Assembly: GCF_910596095.1 (NCBI RefSeq)
Contig: NC_056535.1
Span: forward strand, 8,225,501 to 8,289,500
DNA from: Thunnus maccoyii
Taxonomy: Eukaryota; Chordata; Actinopteri; Scombriformes; Scombridae
Direction: 5' to 3'
DNA: 64,000 nucleotides
A program made the position numbers and the translations under genes. Shown in pieces: positions 43,116 through 56,605 of this stretch. Positions within the stretch are counted from its first letter, which is position 1. Every line of letters starts with the position of its first letter. The notes under the pieces are model-generated. The model had not been told where the DNA came from and did no database searches. It was given only the letters and a program-made list of their open reading frames with translations.

Positions 43116-46100
43116 TCAAGTGTCCCAGCTATGATCATTATCTTCTGTCATTTGGAGATAGGAGCTGATGGCCTCCCTCAGCCCTTCGCTCACCAGAGAG
43201 TGGTCCGACTCTGTTCTCTTCCTCCTGAAGATCACAGACCTGGAGGAGATGGAGAAGGATTTTGAATTTGGTTATAAGGATATGACACAGTGTATTTTAC
43301 AGAAACTTTTTTTTTTACTAATGCGTAAACATGGAAAGAGATTAAATGCTTGTATTTATATCTTCAGGTTCTCATTGGACATTAACAAGACAGAAAATGC
43401 ACTGCATTGATTTATTGCAGGCTACACTGAACACTGATGTGCTTTTCCAGAAACACCCTGCTCTAACCCACAAAGTTATACCTGTTAGATAACTAGCACA
43501 ACCACAGTTGTATCTGATGACCATTGACTGGGTAAGTTGGGGATGAAGCCCTTTGCTCAAGGGCATCTCAACAGTGGATAATGAGAGAAAGGTGAGAACA
43601 ACTCGTTCTCTGTTCTGGACATATTTATCCTGCCATTCAAAAGTCAGTTTCTTTAATCTTTGAGCCATAAATCAATTTAGATATTTAGACAAACTCACTA
43701 AATTGACCTAATTCTGCAACAAAATCACTATACAGTTGAATAAACATCTTTCTAACAGTGTCGACAAAAACTGAAAATAATAAGCTTCACTAAAATATAT
43801 CAATTGTTTTACATCCAGGACACCACCAGGGGTTCACATAGTACAGTACAATAAGTAACAGAGTGACACCTTGTGGCAGTCATCAGTAGAAGCAAAGAAA
43901 GAAAGAGTTCACACCTGCTTATGTCCTTCCAGTTGATGGTAGGCCTCCGGGTGGTTGTTGGTATAGGCCTGGCTGTCTGTCTGGAGTTGTCTGAACCCTG
44001 GATGAAGCAAGGCACTGTCAGCCGACAGCACAATCCATTTGCAGACTCTGTAAAAAAAAAAAAGACTTGAATTAATTTAATTGCTTTGTCTTTTGTGTGT
44101 TTAGGCAAGTAACCAGCATTAGATCCTTAGTACAAACCTGTATAGTGTTCCACCAGGTGACGCAGGGAGGGGAAGGTGAGTCCTGGAGATATGTAGACCC
44201 AGCCGTTTTGGAGGTGAGAGATGCGGTAGTGCTTCACACTGTCCAGGTACGAAGGGTTGGTTCTCCTCAGGACAGACAGCGTGTAGCCATCTAAAGACAG
44301 AAATAGCACACAGATGTAGCAGTTAAACTACACGGCTCGTAATTATGAACTGCAGGTCATTTAGCAGAGTAATTATCAATATTACTTAAATTAAGCCATT
44401 CCAATCATAAGCCTTATTATAATACAGTGTAACTACTACAAGAAAATTCTTTAAATAGTTGAACCTGCAGTCGAAACACCACGCTTCATATTTTAAGTTT
44501 CATTTTGTGTACTAAAGCTACAATGTTGGGCTCAGTGATTGAAGCATTCAGATCATTTAGTGCAACAATGTAAAAACACTCTGTACTCCAGTCCTGCATC
44601 AAAAGTAAAAGTACTGGTTGTGCAGAAAGTGTCTGATATATATGTTACATTATTAGACTCTGGCATTTTAATGTTGTAGCTGGTCAAAACTGAACTAGTT
44701 TTAACTCCTTTATATATATTTAGTTTAGGGACTTTTCTCTAATTTTTGTATTCTGGAAAATAATAGTTAATTTAGTCTCTTTGGGACTCAAACTATTCTT
44801 AAATGAAACTATGTGGGAGGTCTAAAGGGTCTTTGGTGAAACTGCTAACAATCTGAAATGTGACAAGAGGCCCCGACTAGACACTGCTTTTGTGTCTCAA
44901 ACCAAAGAGATTTTTTTAAATAAATATATCACATTTGTAATAGTCTTAATCTGCAAAGTAACTAACTATAGCTGTAGTGTAGCAAATGAAGTGGAGTGAA
45001 AAGTACAATATTTCCCTCTGATATGTTGTGGAGTATAAAGTAGCGTAGAATGGAATTACTCAAGTAAAGTATAAGTACTTCAAATTATAATCCTTGAGTA
45101 TTTCCCGCCACTGGTTTGGCTTGGATTGAACATGTTTATGATGCAAATCACAAGGAATAAAGAAAAAGGGAACAACTCTCTAACCTCTGTTTGTCTCTGA
45201 CTCTCGGATCATGAAGGCTCCACTTATGTTATTGGGCTGCATGAGCAGCTCCACTGCTTTGTACCTGCTGATGCCGGTGAACAGCCAACTGAACAGAGAG
45301 AAGACAAAGAAGACTTTTAGACAAGTGCGACAGACAGACAGACAGTATTGTCATGCAGATTTAAAAAAAAAAAAACAACTGTTGTTTTGAGGTTAGAAAA
45401 ATCCCCTGGAACAATATCAGAGCACATTCCCCACTGGAGGAGGACTGAAACTATAGGAGGTAGATGCCTATGTCATGACACTAGAGACAACGAAAGTCTT
45501 GTTCCAAACATCTGTCGCCACTGAGGTAAAGTTCACCTACACCCTCCAGGAAACTCCCCGCCTTTCATTTCACTTTCGTCTCTTCTGCTTTCACACACGC
45601 ACACACACACACACACACACACACGCAGCAATAAGACTTGCATCTTAACACATCTTCATGATAGTTACTTACTTATATGTAACCTTGGCAGTGTAGTTGG
45701 TGGGAATGTAGCTCTCAAGATTTGTGGTAGTGGATCTCACCATCATAAAGTCACCATCACTGTTGGTTGGAGAGAATAAACAGTCATGACTGATTGTTTC
45801 TGTCAAGATGAAACAAGGGTGAAGGTGAAACATAAAGAGCTATATCACATACTCTGATATGATGACGAGTCTTTCCCCAATGCACATGGTCAGTTCTGTG
45901 TGACCGAAGGACGGGTAGTTGCAGAGGGACACAATCATGCTCTCCTGCGAGGCTGCAGAGAGGAAGGAGGAGATGTTTAAAATTAAGTTCAGTTATTTAC
46001 ATTTTCCCTATTTTTTTTATTTTGTGTGTAGATATCTTGGAGATAAACTTACCTGGTGATACAGGTTCAGGTGGATTTTCTAAGCTTGTCAAGTTGGATC

Positions 46101-46125
46101 TACATCTGATGGGGCAGGTACCCAT
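43116..46125 (-). CDS. sla2: Src-like adaptor protein 2 (SLAP2), SH3-SH2 adaptor
   Basis: A kinase-less Src-family-like adaptor that in mammals dampens T- and B-cell receptor signalling by recruiting CBL. Exons 5' to 3': 46053-46125, 45853-45952, 45673-45759, 45185-45288, 44138-44290, 43915-44047, 43116-43239; 774 nt, 257 residues (human 261). The start MGTCPIRC was chosen because glycine 2 and nearby cysteines match N-terminal myristoylation/palmitoylation, although in-frame ATGs exist upstream. The SH3 domain is about residues 28-85 but has GDFMMV where family members have a GDWW-like motif. The SH2 domain is about 87-185, with an intact phosphotyrosine-binding arginine (FMIRES) and HYRI. 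The tail has the conserved LVSEGLREAISSYL, where CBL binding is mapped in mammals. Adjacency to ndrg3 supports SLA2 over SLA. Confidence 0.9.
44533..45113 (-). mobile_element. hAT-like non-autonomous transposon common in teleosts
   Basis: The ends are CAGTG (44533-44537) and CCACTG (45108-45113) in inverted orientation. Inside are words characteristic of a very abundant fish element: actcaagtaaagtataagtac, ggagtataaagtag, tcaaaagtaaaagtact and agctggtcaaaactga. About 581 bp, no coding capacity. It lies wholly in the sla2 intron 44291-45184. The family identification is from memory of the motif series. Confidence 0.7.
45592..45624. repeat. (CA)n microsatellite
   Basis: CA run of about 33 bases with one cacg interruption, in a sla2 intron. 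Confidence 0.95.
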
Positions 46126-46650
46126 GTTCTTTGGCTTCTTGCTGATTTGAAGTTGCTCTTGTGGCAGAGAGATGGGGAGCATAATTAGAAAATCTTCAAA
46201 GGCGCTCAATAACTCATGTTTATAATTTAATTATCTCCCTAGTTAACAGACTGTGACTGCTTACAGGTATTGCAACAAAACCTAGATGATACAGGAAGGC
46301 GCCAAACCACAACAAGAGGTATTGATATCCTGTGTTAAATTTCCATGCTGCATGTATGCGAGGAATAAGATTTATTTTCCCATGAGAAATGATATTTTAT
46401 TCTTACTATATGATACAGACTATTTCTTCATACTAGCAGCAGTAAGGCCAGAAATTGTCTTAAATAAAAAAAAAACATTTAATCCATAAGGCATGGTCAT
46501 TGCTAAGTGAAAATAATAGATATTTTATATAATACAAGTGATTCAGGCAATGAGTTTATTAATATTCTGGAGGTACAAGTCAGATCAGTGAACTAGAAAA
46601 AAGAAAAGAAAAGCAAAAAGATTCTCATCAGAGTAAGAAAAAATACTCAC

Positions 46651-46751
46651 CTCTTTCAATTCTTGTATTTAAAATGTTCGTCCCAGAGGTTAGTCCGATC
46701 CTTCCCAGAGCAACAGATATATTCCAGGTCTTCTTGTCCAAAGATGCCCGT
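46651..46751 (-). other. sla2: Probable noncoding leader exon of sla2
   Basis: On the minus strand this stretch lies between a possible acceptor (ctgaaagcag, ending at 46752) and a good donor (gag|gtgagta, at 46650), and contains no ATG. The next exon would begin at about 46157 (after ctgccacaag) or 46141 (after caaatcag) and carries the start codon. The transcription start itself may be within or just above it. ETS-like cttcctg words at about 46912 and 46949 fit a blood-cell promoter. Confidence 0.5.
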
Positions 46752-49539
46752 CTGCTTTCAGAACACACACACGAATGCTTGAAATATATGTGAAAGCTCA
46801 GGTTTCTACTCAGTCCTGCTGATCAATCTGAATGACTCCTCCGCTCTCTTCCCATGAAGACTGCTATGTTTTTGCAGCTGTTTATTGGGGGTTTGCTGGC
46901 TTAAGAGACGTGGCTTCCTGCATGGCCTTTATGTATGTCACCCGGCAGCAGCTTCCTGTGACGCCTGAGATCATGACATCCTGACTCAGAACAGCTTGTG
47001 TTGATCGCTCTGATGCAAAGTTGTTTTTTTTTTTCAAGTGGAGCTTAATAGTGCATCACTTGTTTATGGAATGTATTGTAGGTCTACGTAAGCAGGTTTT
47101 ACATCTACTTGTATGTGCATCATGTGGTTTGACGCAGTGGGTAGGAGTGGTGACACAATTTCACAATGATAGTTTGTGTAAATTCTACAAGACTACATCT
47201 GATCTGACTATGTTTTTGCAGCTGATTCTGATGACTGATTCAAGGGAAACGCTGACCAAGTGCTTTGCCAAGTGTTCTCATTACATTCAGCTTTTGTCAG
47301 TCATCTTAAAATGTTGCCATCGAAGTTCACATCAGATAACAGTTAAACCTCAGCTGGAGCATGACAAAGCTTCCCCCTGCCAGCCTACTCCTGTCTTGAT
47401 TTATCAGACGCAGGTTCATCCATCATGCTGACACTGCAGAGTCAACAGTGGAACAATATGACTGGAAATAAGGTCATTATGAACAATATAACCAGTATTC
47501 GTGTGAATCATTTGGGTGTTAAAAGAGCAAAGAACATTAACAATTGACTTTTAAAGTCAGTCATTTATTCAGGGATAGTACAGCTTTAAGCGGTACATAT
47601 TCATTGACGTCGGGGATGGCTGCAAGAATTTGAATTACTGATGTTATTAAGAATTTAACAAGGCTGAGAAAATCTCCTCTTGTTCTAGTCTTTAAACAGA
47701 TGTACTAAGAATCTTTATCAGTGTGGAGTAGATTAATGCTGAACCACTGAGAACTGCCTGATAACGCAGATGGAATGAAACATTTTATCTTATCATCATG
47801 GCAGATCTTTATTGACTTGTTTTCACAGTTATCTCATTAAATATTGCAACATCTCTATTTATAAATGTGTTTTCTAACTCCACACTAAGTATTTTTTAAT
47901 GTTTCTGTCTGGATTGCAATGAAATACAGAGGATTTGTGTTATATCATTTTGATTTTTGTGCACCGGGGGTGGAAACAAAACCTTAGAAGATATTACAAT
48001 CCAATACAGCAGCACGAACACTGACCTCAGTAATCACCAGTTAAATCAATAGCATTTAATATTGTGTCCACTTGATGAGAAGTTCATTTCTATTTCACTT
48101 CAGTTGAGGAAAATTGCAGATGTGCTGCACAGTGGAGAAACCAGAATGATAAAAAAAAAAGCCACAGTGGCTGATATGAACATCAGATTAAAATTTATCT
48201 TGCCATGACCTTCTGTGTTTCTTCTCTTTTCTAAGTCAATCTCCTCATCTCAATTTGCAGAGCAGCTGACCATTGTTTTCTTTCAAGCGTGCTAAATATA
48301 GACCGACTCATCTGTGACAAAAGTTTTCACACAGCAAGGAAATACGAAGACCTGCGGTTGGAAACTAACTCGCCACAGTCACCTCACTTTTCCACTAACA
48401 GAAGACGGAAAAGCATAAGCAGTTGCTGAGCTGACTCTTGTTTAATTTCTCTTTCTTTCATTCAGATAATCTCCCTGAACTTGCTATTTATATGCACCTG
48501 GTAGTCAGAATTATTAGTAATGTGCTGATAAATGAAAAACACAGGTGTTCTCATGTAGCTTTATTCAGTAGTAATATAAATGAGTTGAAAAATGAATCAG
48601 CAGACAGTGAGAAGCACCACTGGGCCGGTAAGTGAAGGGATTCATACTTGTCACACCAGAACCCACATGTTAAAGGTTGCTAAAACATCACTAAAATCTA
48701 TTCAACTGAACAAAAAACATCAACACAAAGCAGAAAGAAAAAGGAGGCGATGAGCTCAATTACAAAAAGAATCCAAAAGAAATGAGAATAATGTGAAGTC
48801 GACAAACTGGTACAGGTTTCCTTTAACATTGAATGTCGTTTTATAATGTTTAAAAGCAGCTCTCTCCAGAGTTTTGATTACAGTATGTGATGGTTCTTGC
48901 ATGTATCGACTGCACAGTTTTACCTGGCGTCATCGTTTTAAATACAGGCTGTAATCCTGTTTCTGCAGTTACAATAGTGATCCCTCTATAACGCATTGCA
49001 GCGGGTTTAAAAACACACAAAGATACAGTGACTCACAATCAATGTAGCCCATGTTTAGAGTTCACAACAGAAGAGTAGAGTTAAAATAGCGAAGGTGTTG
49101 TACCGTGCAATGATAAAAAAAGAAAAGAAAATCTACAAGTTATTTAGAGCACATGGAGGATTTCCACTGTGTGTGAAGACATTTAAAACAAAGACGTGGT
49201 GAAAAAAAAATAAATACAAGGGAGGTGAGGTTGGACAGTTGAGTTGATCACGATTTGAGCATCTGAATATACAACACATCTGAATGTAGTTATGGTTTCT
49301 GATAGGAATGTGACTTTGACAGTGTATTCAATATAATATTTAACAATATGCATCTGTTAATATATTTATTACATCCTCTTTTCTAATCACATAGTTCATT
49401 ACAGATCCCTCCTGGCTTTGAGTTGCTTAGGAGCAGGAAGAGAGAGAAAGAGAGAAGGGAGAGGGCACATAAGTTACTATGGGGAGGGTGCAGGGGTGCA
49501 GTGGGGTGGGGGTGGGGCAGGGGAGGTGGGGAGGTGGGT
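46752..49539. other. Region between sla2 leader and ndrg3 stop codon
   Basis: No recognisable protein is encoded; the 136-codon open frame at 47021-47431 shows no family features. The right-hand part must hold the ndrg3 3' untranslated region. Minus-strand AATAAA signals lie at 49365-49370 (170 bp past the stop), 48560-48565 (about 1 kb) and near 47563 (about 2 kb), and I cannot tell which is used. The left-hand part would include the sla2 promoter. Confidence 0.5.
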
Positions 49540-52500
49540 TTAGCAGGAAACCTCCATGGTCTGGGGTCTGGCCTGGCTGTCCAGGGCCCCGGTGGCGCTG
49601 CCCTCCAGCAGGCTGTTGAGGTTGGTGCGGCTGCGACTGCTGTCCATGGAGGTGATGCTGGAAGAGGAGGTGGTGCGAGAGCGAGCCAGACGAGTCATTC
49701 CTGCTGACGGCACTGAAAAGAAAATGGAAATGTGATTGTGATGCATATTAATATTCCGCTCACACAGCACAGAGACTCAGTGCACTTACATAGCCGGATA
49801 CCACGACAATAAAAAAAAAAGTGCTTACCCATGCAAACAACTCTCAAATATGGAGACTAATCAAATAAAAGAGATGTTTAACAGAAAATTATGCACGTGT
49901 CCACTGTTGGGGAAAAAAAATAAAAAAAATCAAAGCAATACAACAGCAGAATAAAGCATTTGCAAGCCAACTCAACTGACAGGAAGCAACACCAGTGGGT
50001 CATGCAACAAAATAGGTCACTGAGGATAGAATCCATGCTAAAGGGGACAAACTAAACTCCTACAGGGAGATGAATGTGTCAAAGTATGCATGTGTGGAAA
50101 TAATATATTTCACTGCGTTTAATACTGTCTGTATCCATCACCCTGAGCTGCTGTTGAAAATATCAAACAGTGCCCTCTACAGAATGTATGCATACATTGA
50201 CATTCATCTACTGTAAGGAAGTTTTGAGGCCGTTTGGGTTCAAAGCCTTCTAAGTGGCAGCTGCTCAAGAACCCTGTACCTGATTCGTTGCTCAGATGAC
50301 TGAGAAGAACGTAGGGAACTGTAAGTAATGATTAAAGAAGGAAAGAAAGAGGGAGAAATGTTGAAAAGGTAGCTCTTCTGTTGCTTTATCCCACCTCAGT
50401 GTAGTTCTCATTCAAACAGAGTCTCTGTTGCAGCTTCAATTGTTGAGGACAAATAGCTGTTTGCTAGCAATAACAGGTAAAAAAAAAAATCATGGTATGT
50501 GTGCAAACTAGAATATTTTTTCCTGTACTCTTGAGCTGTTTCCCTTTTGCATTTCACACTGTGGCAACGTGTTAATGAGGGAAAAGCAGCTTTCAGAAAC
50601 ATGCTGAGGTGTTAAGATTTATTTTCCACACTTTCCCTGCATGAAAACACTCTTTTTAATCTGTTCTAATCCTGCAGTGGCATTTACTCAACAGGGGGAC
50701 TCGATGGCCTTTAAGCAACACTGAGACACTGACATAATAGCTACACCCGAGGGTGCCTCCCACGGTCAAAGGGTTTTTGGAACAGGAGAGAGCAAAAAAG
50801 AGAATTAGCATCACAGAAATACACACACTGACAGGCGTCATCTGTATGGCCAGAGCAAGCAAACCTACGTTCATGAATTCATCCATCCATGGATCAGTGT
50901 CTGGTTGGTGCACAAGTCAGTACGGTCTGACACAAATGTGTTTGTTGTTGTTTTTTTTTTCTTTGCTGATGAATGACTGTAAAAACCTGGAGGCCTGTTT
51001 AAGTATGCATTGAGTCTCTCTGGGAGACGGCATCATTAAACAGTTCTGGATAGAAAAGAAAAGCACACCAGGCAAAAGAAAAAAAAAGAAAGAAAAAAAA
51101 AGAGAGGTAATTCTTTTTAACGCCCACTCTGAACAGGAAGTGAATTGCTGTTCAGCACATCTCGAGTGCCAGTGTCATTTCAATCATGCTAGAAGCACTT
51201 CACACCTCACCTACTGAGGGTTGTGGGTACCACACACTGCAAAGAGCAGAGAAGAAATGCCGTTAGCGCCCACTGAGCTGCACAGGCTGCGTCTCCGTGA
51301 CCAGGCTGACAAAAAAACGGTGTCTTTTCATGCACAGCTGGACACAGTCCAAACACCATCAGCAGGGGTGTTCAGCTACAGCTCAAAGGAGACTGCAGTG
51401 AAAACAATTCTCATTTAAGCAACAGTTGTCATTGCGCTCACGTCAACAGGAAATTCAAAACACAGACAAACCTTGACCACAAACACGTCAGCCCAAGGGT
51501 GTTAGTCTGTAAACAGTTCTTGGACATTCAGTATAGACTAGTTTGAACTACTTCCATTATGTATTTTGATGTTTTCATGTACTGACCACATACATTGAAA
51601 GACATGTTTACTTACTGTAGCCCATGCCCTGAACAAAGTACTTGAAGGCCTCAGCAAGTTTCCCCGGCTGTCAACAGATAAAGCATAAAAGTTAAGAGTT
51701 AGAAGATCATTTAGAAAAGAATACTGCTAAATGACATGAATGTGTCTGAAGAAAGAAAAACCCACCTGCACAACCTGGGGCAAGCCTCCACAATCAGCCA
51801 TCTGAGAGTGCAGAAAATATGATCAGTTCAAGTATATATTTTACAGCTTCTTATTCTATTACTAAATGTTTTTACAGTAAAAAAAGGATCATGTGTGATA
51901 TGCATGATATAAAATGTGTCACAAAAGCTTCACCTTTAGCAGTGTGGTCTTGGTTGGATTTAACCTGGAATTGCATTCCACCTGAAACACCAAAGAGAGG
52001 TTACAACTGAATGCAAAAAATAGAAATAACAGCAAACGCTGCTCTTTTGCAAATCCTTCACAAAGCTTCTTAGATTACTGAGAGTTACAGAGTGGTGTAT
52101 AACTCACCACAGCCTCCACAGCAGGTGATGTGTCACCAACCACCAGCAACGCAGGGCATCTGGATGGGGAAAAAAGAATGAGGTGTAAATATTCTAAAAT
52201 CACATCGTGCACTCAGAGACAAATGTTTATTTGTGTGATCTCGACACCTACGTTAGTGTGTTGACGGTGTCCTCATTCAGGCCTACGATTGGCCGCTCGA
52301 TGTCCAGTTCCTGACGGCTGGTGAAGGGAGAAAAATTATGATGTGTTTAGTGGAGCTGGACCACATACACAGCTGAGTGGATATCTGCTACGTAAGCTGA
52401 TATGGATAAAAGATGACTTGGCAGTCGCTCATAAATAATAGATAATATATATTGCATCATACTATTGATAGGAGCCACAGAAGAGGGCCAAGTTGTCCTG

Positions 52501-55500
52501 GTTGATGTCTTGGGCGATGTGGAGACGGTAGGTCTGGATCAGCTCCTGGTTCTCTGTCAGCTCATCCTGGGGGACAGAAAATCTGATTCAAATAGGAGAA
52601 TCTTTCTTCTACTTGAAAGCTGGGATCTGTATTTGTGCTTAGCTTCAGCACTATCAGTTATTAAAAACTCAGTCTGTAATCTACATGTCACAATCTAGCA
52701 GTCTATGTATCTGAGAGGACAGAAATAGAATAATTAGTAATTATCTGTTATAGTGAGTGAGATGAGGTAAAGGTATCCTGGGAAATCAAGAAAATCCTCC
52801 TGAGGTTCAGATACTGTTTCACACTGTCAATGAAAAAGGTTAACAATCCCTCTTTCACAGGCTGAGCACTGTAGACTCACAGTGCTGAAGTGGTGAGACA
52901 TGACGATATCCACCAAGTTACTGGTCCATCCAGACAGCTGTGGGCAGGAGGACAAGACAAGACTATTTTTAATGGTCAAATAATAGTAAGAGAAAATAAA
53001 ATGTAGCTTGTCAACAAGTGATGCAGTGTATATAGATAAAAGGTCATATGAAGCCCTCCCCCGCCCCTATGACTGTGTGCATCTTGAACACACTCGGTGG
53101 CCACATAACCGCAACGTCCATGCATTCGACTCTCGGCCGAGGGGCCTGTGTCGCTCATCATACCCCTCTCTCTCTCGCTCCATTTCCTGTCTCTACATTG
53201 TTTGTCAAATAAAGGCGAGAGCCTGAAAAAATAATCTTAAAAACATTGTGAGCCATCATGTTCTGTACTTGAACACTCAAAATGAAACAAATCCAAATGA
53301 GTGAGCACTAGAAGCTTTACTGCTCTTTTGACACATTTGTAAAAATCTTATTTTTTATTTTTCATTAACTTTGGAGTGCACCTCACCAAGAAACAGCAGG
53401 TATAATCAAATTAACACAGGATTAGAGGCCCTGCCTGTGATTTTAATGCTATTACATCCAAATCTTCAAAGAACTTCTTGCCAGAAAATGAATCCTGTTT
53501 GTCTTTTTTGAAGTAAAAATATATCAAGTAAATCCAGAATAAAAAGGTCCATGCTTCTAAAACTAGTGGACTTGTTTAATTTACTTCTTGAACCAAACAA
53601 AATAGAATATGTAACAATATATGAATAATCTATAAATAGAATAGAAGGCATATAGTAAGCATAAAATAACATATAAAAGTGATCTTAAAATAGTATTGTA
53701 AGGGTAGAGAGCATAAAGGAAGCCGGCTGACTGAAATGCATTCATTAATCACAATCTAACAAAACACTGGAAAGTGAACTGAAATGGTTGGTGAATTATT
53801 AAAGCTTTAGCTCCGCGCTGCAGCGTGCTGAGGTCTTTCTAGGCTTATAGCACAGTAGTTATACTGACCTTTGAAGCTGCCCAGTCGATCCAGCCTTCGG
53901 CACATGGGTCGATATTGATGAGAACCAGCCCCTCCACCAGGGTGGGGTTATTCAGCTGGGAAGGGAAGGATTCACATCAGTGCCTTTTTGACAAATAAGG
54001 GTGTTGTCTAGTATTTTGTGGGTTGTGGTGTGCTTACAGTTTTCGTATGATGAGCTAGTTTTCACTCTTTTGTAAGCATGCAGTGTGGTTTATTCTCAAC
54101 ATTCATTAATCCAGTGAACTATGACTATGTGTATCTACATCTTGGCAGTGAAAATTTTGGACTGCAATGTTTTCTAACATGATGGAGACCAGAGCACATC
54201 TGTTCCCTTAAATCAAGACATGAAACAATGAAGATGGGCTTGTAAATTAAAGGGTGCGGCTTTGGAACTGCCTGAGGATAGAAAGAGGATGTCTGGGGAA
54301 ATCTAAGATCCATACAGTACTGCAGAAGCTGCTTCCTACAAAATGCAAATGCAATGCAGCAACAGCTGCTATAAATCTATCAAGGGTAAACACATTTTGT
54401 TCCAAGCCAGTTAAAGCAAAACGCATTTCAGAATCAATTTTTGCTCATTAATTCTAAAGAGGAACAGACGCTCCGCAGAGAGCCCAGTGCTACAATTCCT
54501 AATCCCCACACCTTCCTTTCGTAACCCTGACCACCATCCTCTCTTTCATTATTCATCTTTCTCGCTCTTCTCTGTCACTTCTAGCTCTTTCTGCTCCACT
54601 GTACACAGATTGTGCTTATTTTAGCTGCACTGCTTTGAGTGTGGAAACAAGACGTAAGCCACTGAAAAGAGAGAATCACCAAGGTGATTCATCAGCTGGG
54701 GAATGGCAGCATATGCAGCAGACTGTAGAGAACCCTGATGCCCTGTGTGGGCTTGATGGGAGGCTTTAATGTTCAGTGTAACAAGCTGTGAGGCCTGAAA
54801 ACCTTAAATTATTATAGGCGAGACAGGGAGGTGGACAAAAAAGACTGAGAGGGGGAATAAGAATAGAAAAGTGAAGAGGTATGACAGCGTAGATGATCTG
54901 GTCCCTGTGTGGACTCACTGCAAAGCGGGTAAGGATGTACGCTCCTGCTCCCACACCGATGCCGATCACGCTGTTGACCCTGCAAAGAGACCACCGGTTA
55001 CTGTGGGCCTGGAGATGAATAGTCAATTTATACACATCATCACTGATCAGCCATCGGGGGGGGGCACTCACTTGAGCTGAGTCATCACAGAGGGCAGCAT
55101 TTCAGCCAACTCGTCCATGGTCGGGTAGCGGTAGCTGGAGACAGATGAAACATGTGAGTCCATGCCAGTACGTCAACCTGCTCGATTTAATTCTTTATGT
55201 TTGAATTAATCGGAGAAATTGAGTTGATCATAAATTTAAATACTTAAAAAGTCCAGCGTCAGGATTTTGAATAGATTGGATAATGAATACTTTTCCATTA
55301 GCAAATGAACTACTAGCTCATTTTACATTCTAACTAAATGAATTGATTGTAGCTCCTCCAACAGCACTGAAATGATTGTGATCCCATTTATCAGCGCATG
55401 TAAAGCCAGGCTGGCACCCACCCGCTGGGGAAGGGAGGTGCACCCTCCTGCTGGCCGGGCGCGTCCACGTGAACCACTGCAAAGTGCTGCGTGATCTCCT

Positions 55501-56547
55501 GCATGTCCTCATAGTTGAACAGGGTGTTGAAGCACGACTTGTCTGGAGAGATGCAAACAGACGACACACTCATTATGCGAGAGTTCAAAAGTTTCAACTA
55601 TCAGGACCTCAGGGTGACTCCAAGGTGCTGAGACTAAAAATAAAGCATTTTCATTACACCCGTCACATTATGTATTGATGACTTTATTTTTGGCTGACTC
55701 ACGGTTGAGGCCGATGTCGTGATAAGTGAGGATGACGGGTCTGTTGCCCTTGGGAACGCCTCTCATGGTCACATGGAGAACGCCATGGGGAGTCTCAATG
55801 TCATGCTCCTGCAGCCACGGGGAAGAGAGGAGCAAACAGATCAGAGCTGATCGATCAATGAATGGAAAGAGAAAAAGTATTAATCCTTGTGTTATTTTAT
55901 CTTCTTCTCAACAAATCCCATTAAAAAAAAACTAAACAGAAATGAAACTGTTCGTATGGTTAAAGCCTGATATAGCTGTTGCCCCAGAGAGCTCCAAAAA
56001 CAAATTTAAAAAATAGCATTTAAGCGGCTTTATGCTGAACTGTGAAGACAGTGTAGTTCATTTCTTTCAGCTGCGTTCCAAACAGTGCTCAGTGATGTCT
56101 GCCTGACATGGAGCTACACTCTAGACATTGAATGAAGGTTGTAAAGCGGCTTCAGAATAAATTACACTGGCTGTGTTTGTTATAATAAACTAAGATCAGT
56201 GATGTTGATTTCGATGTAGTGAGGCCCCGGGGCCCACAGGGGGTCATTTGAGTGGGACCCCAATACAATTTGTGTTATTTGATAAATTGTACTGTCGTGT
56301 TTGATGTTATATGGTTATAATTATGGTTATATTCATGTATGTTAACAATGTATCTGAAAATGAAACAAATAAAATACCAAATAGCAGAGACACAGCAGCT
56401 GACAGAACGAGGAGGTGATATTATACAGAGAAATATTCGCTTTTTCTGGGTGAATAAATGTTAATATGACTTATAAAAAGGGAAGCTAAAGGACAATGAG
56501 AATGCTGAGCTTTCAAGTTTCATCAGGAGTCATTAATAACACCATCA

Positions 56548-56605
<58 letters not shown>

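Noticed and set aside
45997-46209. Longer sla2 N-terminus starting MSAFEDFLIM
   Set aside because: It is in frame, but using it would bury the myristoylation glycine of MGTCPIRC. Pyrimidine-rich acceptors (46157 or 46141) lie between it and the chosen start.
53104-53140. Possible functional tRNA gene
   Set aside because: Only a degenerate B-box is present. There is no cloverleaf, and the flanking tail is that of a SINE.
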